Shown piece by piece: positions 44,474 to 53,359 of a DNA stretch of 64,000 bases (position 1 is its first letter; every line of letters starts with the position of its first letter). The notes under the pieces were generated by a model, which had not been told where the DNA came from, made no database searches, and was given only the letters and a program-made list of their open reading frames with translations. The translations under genes were made by a program, and so were the position numbers. The stretch lies in contig DATLIY010000008.1 of assembly GCA_035539175.1 (NCBI GenBank), positions 558,001 through 622,000 on the forward strand. The letters run 5' to 3'. The stretch comes from Acidisarcina sp. Lineage in GTDB: Bacteria > Acidobacteriota > Terriglobia > Terriglobales > Acidobacteriaceae.

Positions 44474-45083
44474 CCGCACCCCATCGCCCATCTCTGGACT
44501 TCGATCTTATTCAAGGAGCACTGCCCAGACGGCAGACTCCCCGGCAGAAATTTTGAGCAGATCCACTCGATCCGGCATTCGCTGCCGGGGCGCCCGTGAA
44601 GGAAAGCCCCGCGCGGCTCAGATCCACTCATACGGCTGAAGTGGAGCGATCCAGGCTCAAACTACCATTGTATCTGGCGCGGAGCCAAAACAGGAGGGAG
44701 CACAGCCGAAAGACACGGCAATTGCGTATCCGGCAGCGAACTATGGGTTGGCGGAGGGTTGACGGGCGGTTGGCGGGCGGTCTGAGTGGGGCGGTAGGTC
44801 TTGGCGTGTCATCCCGCGCTCAGCAAAGGGCAGGGGAAGGAAGAAGACGCAGTGTACTGCCCTGTCATTCTTAGCGCAGCAAAACGTTTGTTATCCCGAG
44901 CCAACTAAACCTTGCAACTACACCTTGTCATCCTGAGCGATATAACTTCGCTATTCCAAGCACAGCAAAACCTTGTCATCCTGAGCACCTGTTTTTCTTG
45001 TAGCAGCGCAGCAAAGGATCTGCTTCCAATGACCGACACTGGATCGACCCGTGCCCGGATCGACCCAGTTGTCAGCCCGTGGA
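44474..45083. other. intergenic region with repeat cluster
   Basis: These 610 bases contain no credible gene. The right half (44863-45028) is a cluster of dispersed repeat fragments, listed separately. The left half, 44474-44860, should contain the Ig-like gene promoter, but no clear -35/-10 pair was identified. Confidence 0.5.
44863..45028. repeat. degenerate dispersed repeat cluster
   Basis: Segments matching the first half of the dispersed element (TTGTCATCCTGAGCG or variants) start at about 44863, 44891, 44925, 44951 and 44973, and the second-half sequence (AAAGGATCTGCTT) occurs once near 45014. No exact period is kept here, in contrast to the arrays at 11340 and 39511. It lies downstream of the gene at 45084. 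Confidence 0.7.
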
Positions 45084-45728
45084 TCAGGAGGCCTTGGACC
45101 TGCCAGGGTCGATGATCTGGTCGCGATCGGCCTCCCGCTCGATCCGCACCGTCCGCTCGCTCGCGGTAGTTGAGCGGATAGGGGTTTTCTCGACTCCGTG
45201 TGTGCTGACGGATTTTTCACCCGACGACGAGATATCTTCTGCGCCGGCGGCTTTCAAAGCATCCTTGGCACGGGAGACTTCTTCCGAACTGTCGCAGTGA
45301 ACGGACAGCAGAATACCTCCATTCTTTACGCGGCCTTCGTAGCGCTTGGCTTCATATTCCGGGATACCCATCCCCACCAATGCTCCGACAACGCCGCCCA
45401 CCGCTCCTCCCACGCCCAGGCCGGCCAGGGCTCCCATAATTGGGCCAGCCGCGATCAGCGGACCTACGCCGGGGATTGCAAGAGCGCCCATGCCTGCAAG
45501 CAGGCCCAAGGCACCGCCGATACTTCCGCCTACACCCACGCCAGTAGCGGTCCCTTCAGGAGCCTTGGTGTTCTTCTCCGTTGCAAACTCGTGGGTGCTT
45601 TCGTTATCTGCCATCAGGATGGATATGTCCCGGCTGGGAAATCCTGCCAGGGTTAGCATGTCAACCGCAGCCTCTGCTCTTGCGCGATTGGGGAAGATGC
45701 CGAAAGCTGCTGTATTGGTTCCTGCCAT
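45084..45728 (-). CDS. general stress protein 17M-like, glycine-zipper protein
   Basis: The 214-residue protein has an N-terminal alpha/beta domain (FGIFPNRARAEAAVDMLTLAGF, ISILMAD) typical of GSP17M-type proteins. A glycine-zipper membrane-like stretch follows (residues of about 62-125, rich in GxxxG: GSIGGALGLLAGMGAL and later repeats), then a C-terminal alpha/beta segment (ILLSVHCDSSEEVSRAKDALKAAGA). Such proteins are stress-induced and may associate with membranes; the exact role is unknown. It is followed by the BON protein gene upstream on the same strand. Confidence 0.65.
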   Translation of the reverse strand: MAGTNTAAFGIFPNRARAEAAVDMLTLAGFPSRDISILMADNESTHEFATEKNTKAPEGTATGVGVGGSIGGALGLLAGMGALAIPGVGPLIAAGPIMGALAGLGVGGAVGGVVGALVGMGIPEYEAKRYEGRVKNGGILLSVHCDSSEEVSRAKDALKAAGAEDISSSGEKSVSTHGVEKTPIRSTTASERTVRIEREADRDQIIDPGRSKAS

Positions 45729-45783
45729 ATTGATTCTCCTTTGGTTGCTCGAACGTGACCGGACCAGCCTGATTGCTGGTTGG

Positions 45784-46350
45784 CTATTGCTTTACCGTGA
45801 GTTCGTTCGTCACCTTATCCGCGCTGCCAGCTACTTCAGCGGCCTTGGCAGCCACACTCTGCTTCTCTTCCTCGGAGTTCACCGTTCCCCTCAAGGTCAC
45901 CATTCCATCCTGCGTAGCGATCTTTACGTTGTGCGCAGACATGGAAAGAGACTTATCCGCAAGAAGCGAGCGACGAATCTTCTTCGTCATCATGCGGTCC
46001 GAGGCCTTGTCCGTGGGCTGCGCGGCCATTGGCTGGGCAGCGTTTTGGTTCTGCTGTGTATTACTCGGAGCCTGACTTTGCGGAGTCGCCTCCGGGGTTG
46101 TGCTTGGCGGTGTAGCTTCCGGCGCCGTGTTTTGTGGCGTGGTTTCAGGAGTCTGCGGCGCAGTCTCCGGTGTCGCGGTCTGCGGCGAGTTCTCCGAAGG
46201 GGTGTTCTGCTGCGAGTTGTCAGGAGCGGTAGCGGGTGGAGGGCTGCTCGGTTCCTGCGCGAATGTTGCGCAGGGCACAGAGGAAAGTGCCAATAGCGCC
46301 GCGGAGGCGACGAAAGGCTTCTTAAATCTCGTGAGTTTGCGAATTGTCAT
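45784..46350 (-). CDS. secreted BON-domain protein
   Basis: The 188-residue protein starts at ATG 46350 behind a GGGG site. A signal peptide (VASAALLALSSVPCATFA) is followed by a 60-residue linker extremely rich in proline, threonine and glutamine. A BON domain then follows (residues of about 122-188: KKIRRSLLADKSLSMSAHNVKI, DGMVTLRGTVNSEEEKQ, ADKVTNELTVKQ). OsmY-type BON proteins bind membranes and respond to envelope stress. Together with the gene at 45084 it may form a stress response pair. Confidence 0.75.
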   Translation of the reverse strand: MTIRKLTRFKKPFVASAALLALSSVPCATFAQEPSSPPPATAPDNSQQNTPSENSPQTATPETAPQTPETTPQNTAPEATPPSTTPEATPQSQAPSNTQQNQNAAQPMAAQPTDKASDRMMTKKIRRSLLADKSLSMSAHNVKIATQDGMVTLRGTVNSEEEKQSVAAKAAEVAGSADKVTNELTVKQ

Positions 46351-46663
46351 CGGATACCCCATGAGTAACGCGAGCGAAGCCTCTCTCCAGATTTCTTCCG
46401 TCTCGCGATACGTGTGTTCGGCAGTGTCTTCTGCCGGATGCTCCGAAACCGAGGGGGATCTTTCCGCACGCCCCGATTTCGCGCTATCCAATGCTGGGAT
46501 GCACGCATACCCGCTCCTGTTGGCAGGTAAGACGTGCAATATAAGCGTAATATTTTCAATTATTTGTAAGATTTACAGCGGACCGGAAAGTAGCTAAAGA
46601 GGCGACCTTCGCCATTGGCGCATCAAAGGGAGGTCTGGGCGAGCAGCCAGAGGCAAAAAGAAG
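46351..46663. other. upstream region of the BON gene
   Basis: An AT-rich segment at about 46541-46570 (with TATATT on the minus strand near 46547) stands out from GC-rich surroundings and is the likely leftward promoter region of the BON gene. The remainder shows no gene or motif. Confidence 0.4.
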
Positions 46664-46720
46664 AAGGGCTGAGCTGCCTCGAAGTTGTCGGCTTCGAAGG
46701 CACTCAGCCCTTATGTTTTT
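46664..46720. terminator. compound stem terminator after the SGNH gene
   Basis: The outer arms AAGGGCTGAG and CTCAGCCCTT (46664-46673 and 46703-46712) enclose an inner stem of CTTCGA-type sequence. Runs of T follow on the rightward strand (TTTTTTT) and a TTCTTCTTTTT tract on the leftward strand. It lies just beyond the stop of the SGNH lipoprotein gene at 46741. Confidence 0.85.
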
Positions 46721-46740
46721 TTCTGCCACGGAGGAAGGAA

Positions 46741-48075
46741 TCAGCGGCGGAACATCCACTCCACAGCCTTGCCTGCCTCGGCGCTGATGTGTGAGGGCAC
46801 GGCCGCTCCATGCATGAGATTCGGCGGGAAGAGAGGATCTGTAGCGGCGACCGCTCCCACGTCCACCACCGGAATCTTGGTTCCCAGTGCAGCGTTCATT
46901 GTCTGGATGAAGGCATTCGCCGTGATGGCATATCCAGTGTTTGTCGGGTGGATCCCATCGAGCGAGAAGAAGCCGCCGAGAAATCCGAAGCCCAACGGAT
47001 AGCCGTTGATCACCGGAGGATGGAGCCGCAGATTGTTGGTCGCGGAGTAGACATCGACCAGCGTTCCGCCGCTGGCCGCGACCTGCTGGGCTATGACTGC
47101 GTTGTAGCTCTGCACCATTTGCCGCACCGCAGCGGCTTCACTCGCGTTCAGCGCACCGGCATCGTCCACTTGCGTCTTCTGCTTGCCCTGCAGAATCGCG
47201 GCTACCTCCGCCAGTCCTGTCGGGTTCACCAGATCGGTCGGCTGAATACCTGTGAGCAGGCTGAGCTGCGCCGCGGGAATCCCGGTGATCTGCGAGTACT
47301 CGCCCAGCACCAGTGCCCCTGGCGTCAGATACGCAACGCCGGTGACATCCGGAATGTTCGCTACGATCAGGTTGGCCCTGGTGTCGGTCTGCAGCCGCTG
47401 CATCAGCAGCGTAAATTGCGCCGTGAAGTCGCTGATCGAAGTCATGCTGGCAGGAGTGCCGGTAATATCGGCCACCAGCGCGTCGTTATTGCCAATCCAC
47501 AGGAAGAGCGTGGTCGGGTTGAGCTGGTGCGCCCACTGCAACTGCGTGTACTGCACGCCCTCCTGGATGCCGGGGAAGCCGAGCACCAGGTAGGTAATCG
47601 TCTCCTCGCCGGTGGTGGGAATCAGTGACGGCGCGGTGTGAATGAGGTCGTTCAGCGTGTGTCCCGGCACGGCTACGTCGGTCGCCTGCAGCTTCAGGTC
47701 GTCGCGCCCTTTGCTGGTGCCGCTCGCCGGTTGGACCACCGGCGGAGGCCCAAGGCTGGCCAGTTGCAGCACGGCGGGAGCCCCGGGTGGCGCAATCAGC
47801 GGCAGCTCGATGGAAAACTTCGCCTGCTCCGCGACCAGGCTGGCGAAACCATGGGGTTGCTGCGTATCCAGCAGCGAACCGTTCTGAAATCCAGCCGTCA
47901 GCGAATCCCCTAGAAAGACGACATTGCTGAAATTTCCCGCGTTTTGCGCGGGAGATCCGCTCAGGGTTGGGGAGGAGAGCTTGTCGCCGCAGCCGCTGAT
48001 CCCAAGCAGCATCAGGCAGGCGAGGAAAGACCGGGCAATCAACCGCTTTGTCCAAAAATTACTGGCAGTGCTCAC
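46741..48075 (-). CDS. SGNH/GDSL hydrolase lipoprotein
   Basis: The 444-residue protein has a lipoprotein signal (LACLMLLGISGC, acylated Cys29). The GDSL motif VVFLGDSLTAGF holds the nucleophile Ser58, block III is IGNNDALV, and DGIHPTNTGY carries the catalytic Asp and His. SGNH hydrolases deacylate esters of lipids or sugars. The mature protein would be membrane anchored in the periplasm or on the outer membrane; the substrate is unknown. Expected catalytic residues are all present. A terminator follows. Confidence 0.8.
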   Translation of the reverse strand: MSTASNFWTKRLIARSFLACLMLLGISGCGDKLSSPTLSGSPAQNAGNFSNVVFLGDSLTAGFQNGSLLDTQQPHGFASLVAEQAKFSIELPLIAPPGAPAVLQLASLGPPPVVQPASGTSKGRDDLKLQATDVAVPGHTLNDLIHTAPSLIPTTGEETITYLVLGFPGIQEGVQYTQLQWAHQLNPTTLFLWIGNNDALVADITGTPASMTSISDFTAQFTLLMQRLQTDTRANLIVANIPDVTGVAYLTPGALVLGEYSQITGIPAAQLSLLTGIQPTDLVNPTGLAEVAAILQGKQKTQVDDAGALNASEAAAVRQMVQSYNAVIAQQVAASGGTLVDVYSATNNLRLHPPVINGYPLGFGFLGGFFSLDGIHPTNTGYAITANAFIQTMNAALGTKIPVVDVGAVAATDPLFPPNLMHGAAVPSHISAEAGKAVEWMFRR

Positions 48076-48260
48076 TTGGGGGCCTCAATTGGGAAACGTT
48101 GCAGCGAGGCAAACTCCAACTCACTCCAACCGCGCGAGTTTCCTTGAATGCAGCGGCACCTGTCAAGAGGGGCGGGGATTCAGAGAGTGTGCCCTCCACC
48201 GCAACAGGCTCCGCACCTGAAAAGTGGGCGCGACAATTCGTTTAAGATGAAGCTTCCAAC

Positions 48261-49508
48261 ATGTCTACACGTCCAACCTGGGTCGAAATCTCGCGCCAAA
48301 GTCTTCTCGCCAACTATCACTTCCTGCGCCAACTGGCAGACCGGTCCGCTGACCTGCTGGCGGTCGTCAAGGCGGATGCCTATGGCCATGGGCTGGAGCA
48401 CTGCGCACCGATCCTGGCGGACGCAGGAGCGGAGTGGCTGGGCATTACTTCTGTCGAAGAAGGAGTTTGCACTCGATCTTTATGCCCCGGCCCGCAGCGC
48501 ATCCTGGTGATCTCGGGCCTATGGCACGGCGAAGCAGGAGCGGTGCTGGAGCATGACCTGACGCCGGTTGTGTGGGAGCACTTCCACCTGGACGAGTTGG
48601 AGGCCGCGGCGGCGCAAAGGGGGCTCGGTCCGCAATCGGTTGCCGTGCACCTGGAGATCGACACCGGGATGGCCCGTCAGGGAGTGGCGGCTCCGTATGT
48701 CGGAGCGGACGGGCAGAGAGTTACCGATGCGCCGGAGCTGAAGCGTGTGCTTGAGCGGTTCCATCCCCAGTCCCCGCTGCGGCTCGAAGGCATCATGACG
48801 CACTTCAGTGCGGCGGATGACCTGGTTTCCGGGCAGTCCGAGCACCAGATGGCGCGCCTGGCAGCGGCGCTCGAGTACGTTGCCGCGGCTGGATTGCAAT
48901 TTCACTGGCTGCATGCGGGAGCCTCCGCCACGCTGCTGGACGGGCAGGATCTGCCCGCCATGGCGCAGTTGGCGTCCAGTGCAGGAGCGCGCCTGATGCT
49001 GCGTCCCGGCCTGGCGCTCTACGGATATAGCCCCCGCTTCTCTCCCCCCCGTCTCTCTGTCTGTGGCGAGCCTGGGGGCGAGTCTGGGAGCGAGTCTGCC
49101 GGGCACCTGCAGCCGGTACTCACGTGGAAGACTCGCGTGGTTTCCATGCGTTCGGTTCCTCCGGGCGAGGGAGTGAGTTACAACGGCACCTTTCGCACCG
49201 AACGCCCGACGCGGCTGGCTCTGCTCGCCGTGGGCTATGCCGATGGGCTGAACCGGCTGCTCTCCAACCGCGCCAGCTTTCTGGTGCGCGGCGAACGGGC
49301 TCCGATTGCGGGAAGAATCTGCATGGACCAGTGCCTGCTGGATGTGACCGATATTCCCGCGGTAGAGATCGGGGACGAAGTCACCATTCTTGCAGGAAAA
49401 GAGACGGGCGCCATGGACGCAAGCGACCACGCCGACCTCCTCGCCACCATTCCCTGGGAGGTGCTCTGCGATATCGGCCCCCGGGTTCCGCGTCTGCTCG
49501 TCGACTAA
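48261..49508 (+). CDS. alr: alanine racemase
   Basis: The 415-residue PLP enzyme has the lysine that binds the cofactor in VVKADAYGHG (K37), the EIDTGMARQG loop, and the second catalytic Tyr in GVSYNGTFRTERPTR. It interconverts L- and D-alanine for peptidoglycan. A short insert (GEPGGESGSES region, residues of about 272-282) is atypical and looks like a local duplication. Followed by a pair of 17-base tandem repeats. Confidence 0.92.
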   Translation: MSTRPTWVEISRQSLLANYHFLRQLADRSADLLAVVKADAYGHGLEHCAPILADAGAEWLGITSVEEGVCTRSLCPGPQRILVISGLWHGEAGAVLEHDLTPVVWEHFHLDELEAAAAQRGLGPQSVAVHLEIDTGMARQGVAAPYVGADGQRVTDAPELKRVLERFHPQSPLRLEGIMTHFSAADDLVSGQSEHQMARLAAALEYVAAAGLQFHWLHAGASATLLDGQDLPAMAQLASSAGARLMLRPGLALYGYSPRFSPPRLSVCGEPGGESGSESAGHLQPVLTWKTRVVSMRSVPPGEGVSYNGTFRTERPTRLALLAVGYADGLNRLLSNRASFLVRGERAPIAGRICMDQCLLDVTDIPAVEIGDEVTILAGKETGAMDASDHADLLATIPWEVLCDIGPRVPRLLVD

Positions 49509-49518
49509 GCATCTCCGC

Positions 49519-49552
49519 TTAAGCGAAGCAGCAAATTAAGCGAAGCTGCAAA
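49519..49552 (+). repeat. two tandem 17-bp repeats after alr
   Basis: TTAAGCGAAGCAGCAAA is followed immediately by a copy with one mismatch. The segment contains AGCGAAGC, also part of the dispersed element. It lies 10 bases after the alr stop codon. A weak hairpin (AGGGGA...TCCCCT) and CCGCG...CGCGG followed by a T-run near 49597 could terminate alr transcription. Confidence 0.6.
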
Positions 49553-49601
49553 GGGGAGCCTCGTTCCCCTGCTGTGCCGCGAAATTCGTGACGCGGAATT
49601 T

Positions 49602-50708
49602 TTAGAGGTGGAAGCGGTTCAGGCCGGTCCGGTCCAGGTGCGCAGCGATGGCGCGATTGATCTCCAGCGCGAGGGCCAGTGCCGCGCGGCCGTCTTCGGC
49701 GGAGACTCGTGGCCGGCTCCTCTCGCGCACCGCAGCCAGAAACGACTCGATCTCCAGCCGTAGCGGCTCCCCGGGCGCGATAGCAGGCTTTTTGAAGGAC
49801 AACCCGGCTGCAAGCGACGGAATGGGCAGCGAAAAATCTGGCGCCGGACTCGGGTTTGTTCCCGGGCTGGCTCCTGGGTTTGTTCCGAGATTGGCTCCGC
49901 TACCGGGATTGGTCTTATCGACATTGATGACCAGCAAATCTTTGCGTGCATAGTCGATCGAGACATACTGCCGCGGCTGGAAGAAGCGCAGCTTGCGGAC
50001 CCGCTCCGTGCTGACGCGGCTGGCGGTAAAGTTGGCCACCGCGCCGGACTCGAACTCGAGCCGGACATTGGCGATATCCACCCTGGGCGACAGGATGGGC
50101 AGGCCAACGGCCCGAACCTCGCGAACGGTGGAGCGCGCGAAACTGAGCACGATGTCGAGGTCGTGGATCATCAGGTCGAGAACGACATCGACGTCGAGCG
50201 CTCGCGGCGTAAAGACGCTGAGGCGGTGAACCTCAAAGAACATTGGGCAGTTCAGGTGCGGCTCAACCGCCGTGATCGCGGGATTGAAGCGCTCGAGGTG
50301 CCCCACCTGGAGGATGCGGTGCCGCGTTGCCGCAAGTTCGACCAGCGCATCCGCTTCTTCCAGCGTGGCCGCAATGGGCTTCTCCACGAGCACGTCGATC
50401 CCGGCGCGCAGCAGAGCCGACGCTACCGCAAAATGCAGGGATGTGGGAACGCAGACGGAAGCCGCATCGATCCGCAGGCCGGGCGCGGCCAGGCACTCTT
50501 CCACGTGAGCGAAGACGGGCACGCCATACTGCGCCTGGAGCGCGGCAGCCCGCGCCGGATCGGGTTCCACCACCGCGGCCAGAGCGACCGGCAGCCCGGC
50601 GTTCTGGAGCTCGCGATAGACGCGCACATGATTTTGGCCGAAAGCACCGGCTCCAAAGACGGCGACGTTCAGGATGGGGTGTTCCGTGGGTGAGCCGGTG
50701 TCTGGCAA
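49602..50708 (-). CDS. Gfo/Idh/MocA oxidoreductase, possible UDP-GlcNAc 3-dehydrogenase (GnnA-like)
   Basis: The 368-residue NAD(P)-dependent protein has the Rossmann motif VAVFGAGAFGQNHVRVY, the EKPIA segment (DVLVEKPIAATLEEAD), and the C-terminal dehydrogenase domain. The sequence LQVGHLERFNPAI is a feature I associate with family members in lipid A gene clusters. It is two genes downstream of lpxC, so GnnA-type oxidation of UDP-GlcNAc to make 3-amino sugars is a reasonable hypothesis; the partner aminotransferase is not in the window. A low-complexity insertion (residues of about 274-297, NPG, GAN and GTN repeats) lies in the second domain. Confidence 0.7.
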   Translation of the reverse strand: MPDTGSPTEHPILNVAVFGAGAFGQNHVRVYRELQNAGLPVALAAVVEPDPARAAALQAQYGVPVFAHVEECLAAPGLRIDAASVCVPTSLHFAVASALLRAGIDVLVEKPIAATLEEADALVELAATRHRILQVGHLERFNPAITAVEPHLNCPMFFEVHRLSVFTPRALDVDVVLDLMIHDLDIVLSFARSTVREVRAVGLPILSPRVDIANVRLEFESGAVANFTASRVSTERVRKLRFFQPRQYVSIDYARKDLLVINVDKTNPGSGANLGTNPGASPGTNPSPAPDFSLPIPSLAAGLSFKKPAIAPGEPLRLEIESFLAAVRERSRPRVSAEDGRAALALALEINRAIAAHLDRTGLNRFHL

Positions 50709-50716
50709 GGCTCGCG

Positions 50717-50938
50717 CTAGCGCGCCTCTCCCTTGCCTTCGACCACGCCGAGACAGCGGGAGTAGAGCTCGAGCAGGTGGGTCACCTGGTCTTCCGGCTT
50801 GGTGGCGGTTGAAGGTACAAAGCCGGTGGATGGCGCCGCAGCGCGGCCAATGCCAGTGGTGCCGGCAACAAACTTGAGCAGGTCGAGCGCAATATCCTCA
50901 TTGCGGCGTGCGACGGCGAAAGGGGGAACCTGTTCCAT
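50717..50938 (-). CDS. small conserved-looking protein between lpxC and the dehydrogenase
   Basis: The 73-residue protein starts at ATG 50938 with a strong GGAGGAG site. It begins MEQVPPFAVARRNEDIALDLL, with a helical segment and a helical C-terminus (VTHLLELYSRCLGVVEG). No family is recognised. It sits eight bases upstream of the dehydrogenase start, so it is probably co-transcribed with lpxC. The strong ribosome-binding site argues that it is real. Confidence 0.55.
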   Translation of the reverse strand: MEQVPPFAVARRNEDIALDLLKFVAGTTGIGRAAAPSTGFVPSTATKPEDQVTHLLELYSRCLGVVEGKGEAR

Positions 50939-51021
50939 GAACTCCTCCGAGCCGATGCTACCAAACTTTGCGGAGGAATGCTGTGCAGGACACGCCCGCC
51001 TGGCGAGGGTTCCGGCAGGGC

Positions 51022-51933
51022 TTATACCCGGGCCAGCGTGGGAGCCTTGGCGTGGGTCGGCTTTGGCTGGTCGAAGGGCAGGTGGGCCACCTCCCAGGTA
51101 GAGCGGTCGCGGCGCAGGCGGGAAACCAGTGCCGTGTGCATCGCGTGACCGGCGCGTTCGGCTACCACGCGGCCCAGGATACAGTACTCCGCCAGCGCCA
51201 GGTCCCCGATCAGGTCCAGCACCTTGTGACGAACAAACTCGTCGCGAAAACGAAGCGGCCCATTCTCCACTCCGGTCCTGGTCACGATAATGGCGCTCTC
51301 ATTGGAGACACCGCGGATGAGCCCCATGTCGCGCAGCTTCTGCTCGTCTTCTTTGAAGCCGAAGGTGCGAGCCGGAGCAATTTGGGAGCCGTAGGTACCC
51401 GCGCCCAGGTCAACCGCGAAGCTGTGCCGGCCGATGGGCGAGGGGAAGTCAATGGCGTATTCGATGGTGTAGCTGTCGCCGGGGTAGATGCCGATAAATT
51501 TATTGCCGTCGTGGACCTCTACCGGCTTGAGGATGCGCAGGTACTCCCGCCGCCGCCGCTGCCTGCTGAGTCCTACCGACTGAAACGCCTCCACATAGGG
51601 CAGCGCGCTGCCGTCGAGGATGGGCAGCTCCAGGTTATCGAGTTCGATAATGACGTTGTCGACGCCCATGCCCGTCAGGGCCGAGAGCAAATGCTCGGTA
51701 GTGGAGATGAGCACGCCCTGCCGCATCAGGCTGGTGGCGTAACTCACCTTGGCCACGTTCCGCCCGGTGGCAGGAATCTCAAAGTTGTCGAGGTCCGTGC
51801 GGCGAAAGACGATGCCCGATCCGGCGGGCGCAGGCAGCATCCGCATATGAACGGGCGCACCGCTGTGCAGGCCGACTCCGGAGAATTCAAGCGCCGCAGC
51901 GATGGTATGTTCGAAGTGCTGAAGTTCCGCCAA
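51022..51933 (-). CDS. lpxC: UDP-3-O-acyl-N-acetylglucosamine deacetylase LpxC
   Basis: The 303-residue zinc hydrolase has the motif ISTTEHLLSALTGMGVDN with the first zinc-ligand histidine, and FVRHKVLDLIGDLAL with the second histidine and aspartate. It catalyses the committed step of lipid A synthesis. Domain I starts EHTIAAALEFSGVGLHSG. The C-terminal extension after residue 265 is short and basic. It is upstream of a possible GnnA-like gene, which may modify the same UDP-sugar pathway. Confidence 0.93.
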   Translation of the reverse strand: MAELQHFEHTIAAALEFSGVGLHSGAPVHMRMLPAPAGSGIVFRRTDLDNFEIPATGRNVAKVSYATSLMRQGVLISTTEHLLSALTGMGVDNVIIELDNLELPILDGSALPYVEAFQSVGLSRQRRRREYLRILKPVEVHDGNKFIGIYPGDSYTIEYAIDFPSPIGRHSFAVDLGAGTYGSQIAPARTFGFKEDEQKLRDMGLIRGVSNESAIIVTRTGVENGPLRFRDEFVRHKVLDLIGDLALAEYCILGRVVAERAGHAMHTALVSRLRRDRSTWEVAHLPFDQPKPTHAKAPTLARV

Positions 51934-52020
51934 AGGCCAAAATCCTTGCGCACGCTGCTGCGAGCTGGCCAGCAGGGATGCAATCTGGATATGAGACTAC
52001 CCGCCAAAACGAAACTTTCT

Positions 52021-52060
52021 GTGTGTCAGTTTTGACACACTTTTTGCACGGGAATACCAT
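52021..52060 (+). promoter_or_regulatory. promoter with operator-like palindrome before the M20 gene
   Basis: A 20-base inverted repeat (GTGTGTCA-N4-TGACACAC, 52021-52040) overlaps a TTGACA -35 hexamer at 52032-52037. With a 17-base spacer the -10 hexamer TACCAT follows at 52055-52060. A regulator bound to the palindrome would block RNA polymerase. It lies between lpxC (leftward) and the M20 gene (rightward, ATG 52131). As the palindrome has only a four-base centre and is followed by T5, it could instead be a weak terminator; the promoter reading is preferred. Confidence 0.6.
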
Positions 52061-52130
52061 TTCACGCCAGCATTGACCCCTAAAGATTCTTTTATCCCCA
52101 AGCATCCACACACGGATCGGAGGACCGGGA

Positions 52131-53288
52131 ATGAGACAGGCTATCGAAGTCCCAGCACTGCTTGCGGAGGCCGTCAGGCGGGAGAAAACCCTGCTGGATC
52201 TGCTGGCAACGCTCGTCCGCACCGAGTCGCCGAGCGAGAACAAGGCTGCCGTCGACGCCTGTGTCGCGCTCGTCGAGCGCAGGTGCACGGAGGCAGGCGC
52301 CAGCACGCGGCGCTATCGAAACAAGCAGCATGGCGACCTGCTGCTGGCGCGCTTCGGTCCCCCGGCACGAGGCCGTAAACCACTGATGCTTTTGGGGCAT
52401 CTTGATACGGTTTGGCCTCTGGGAACACTACAGAACATGCCCTTTCAACTGCGGGATGGCCGCGCCTGGGGTCCGGGCGTGCTGGACATGAAGGCCGGTG
52501 TGGCGATGGCGCTTACCGCGTTGGAGATTCTGCAAACCAGGCAATGGTTTTCGCGCCCCGTTGTGCTGTTGTTGAACAGTGAAGAGGAGACAGGGAGCGA
52601 GGTCTCCCGGCCCGTGACGGAGAAGATTGCCAGCGCGAGCGAGGCCGTGTTTGTGCTGGAGCCGGCGCAGGGGCTCGAGGGCGCCTACAAGACGGCACGC
52701 AAGGGTGTGGGTACCTTCCGGTTGCAGGTCCGGGGAGTTGCGGCCCATAGCGGCCTGGATTTTGAGCGTGGGCACAGCGCGATTCTCGAGCTGGCGCATG
52801 TCATTGAGAAGGTTGCCGGGTTTACCGACCTCAAGCGCGGCATCACGGTCAATACCGGCGTCATGGCCGGGGGCACGCGGTCGAATGTTGTCGCCGCCGA
52901 GGCGTGGGCGGAAGTGGATCTTCGCATTGCCCGGCGTTCGGATGGCACCCGGATCGAAAAGCGCTTTCAATCGCTGCGTACCAGGGATAAGCAGTGTGTG
53001 CTGACCGTCGAAGGCGGACTGAACCGGCCCCCGATGGAGCGGACCGCTGGCACGGTGAAACTCTTTCGGCGCGCCCAGGCATTTGTCTCGCAGATTGGCA
53101 TTGCGCTCGAAGAGGCATCTTCCGGCGGCGGCTCGGACGGCAACTTTACCTCTGCATTAGGGGTTCCTACGTTAGATGGGATGGGAGCAGTAGGCGAGGG
53201 TGCGCACGCGGCGCATGAATCGATTGTGCTGGAGCACCTGGCGCCCAGAACGGCGCTGCTTGCAGCCATGATGGCAAACCCGGGCTAG
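52131..53288 (+). CDS. M20 family metallopeptidase (glutamate carboxypeptidase-like)
   Basis: The 385-residue protein has the M20 signature LMLLGHLDTVWPLG with a zinc-binding His and Asp, the bridging aspartate in GPGVLDMKAG, the EETGSE glutamates, and the C-terminal histidine in GEGAHAAHESIV. The dimerisation (lid) domain spans residues of about 195-310. The closest type by motifs is CPG2-like glutamate carboxypeptidase. There is no signal peptide, so the enzyme is probably cytoplasmic. The substrate is likely an acyl- or pteroyl-amino acid or a dipeptide. Confidence 0.85.
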   Translation: MRQAIEVPALLAEAVRREKTLLDLLATLVRTESPSENKAAVDACVALVERRCTEAGASTRRYRNKQHGDLLLARFGPPARGRKPLMLLGHLDTVWPLGTLQNMPFQLRDGRAWGPGVLDMKAGVAMALTALEILQTRQWFSRPVVLLLNSEEETGSEVSRPVTEKIASASEAVFVLEPAQGLEGAYKTARKGVGTFRLQVRGVAAHSGLDFERGHSAILELAHVIEKVAGFTDLKRGITVNTGVMAGGTRSNVVAAEAWAEVDLRIARRSDGTRIEKRFQSLRTRDKQCVLTVEGGLNRPPMERTAGTVKLFRRAQAFVSQIGIALEEASSGGGSDGNFTSALGVPTLDGMGAVGEGAHAAHESIVLEHLAPRTALLAAMMANPG

Positions 53289-53359
53289 AAGTGGAAAATA
53301 CAGGCACCAAATAATACAGGCGCCAAATATAGACGCAAAATCACCAGGAGCCAATTCTT

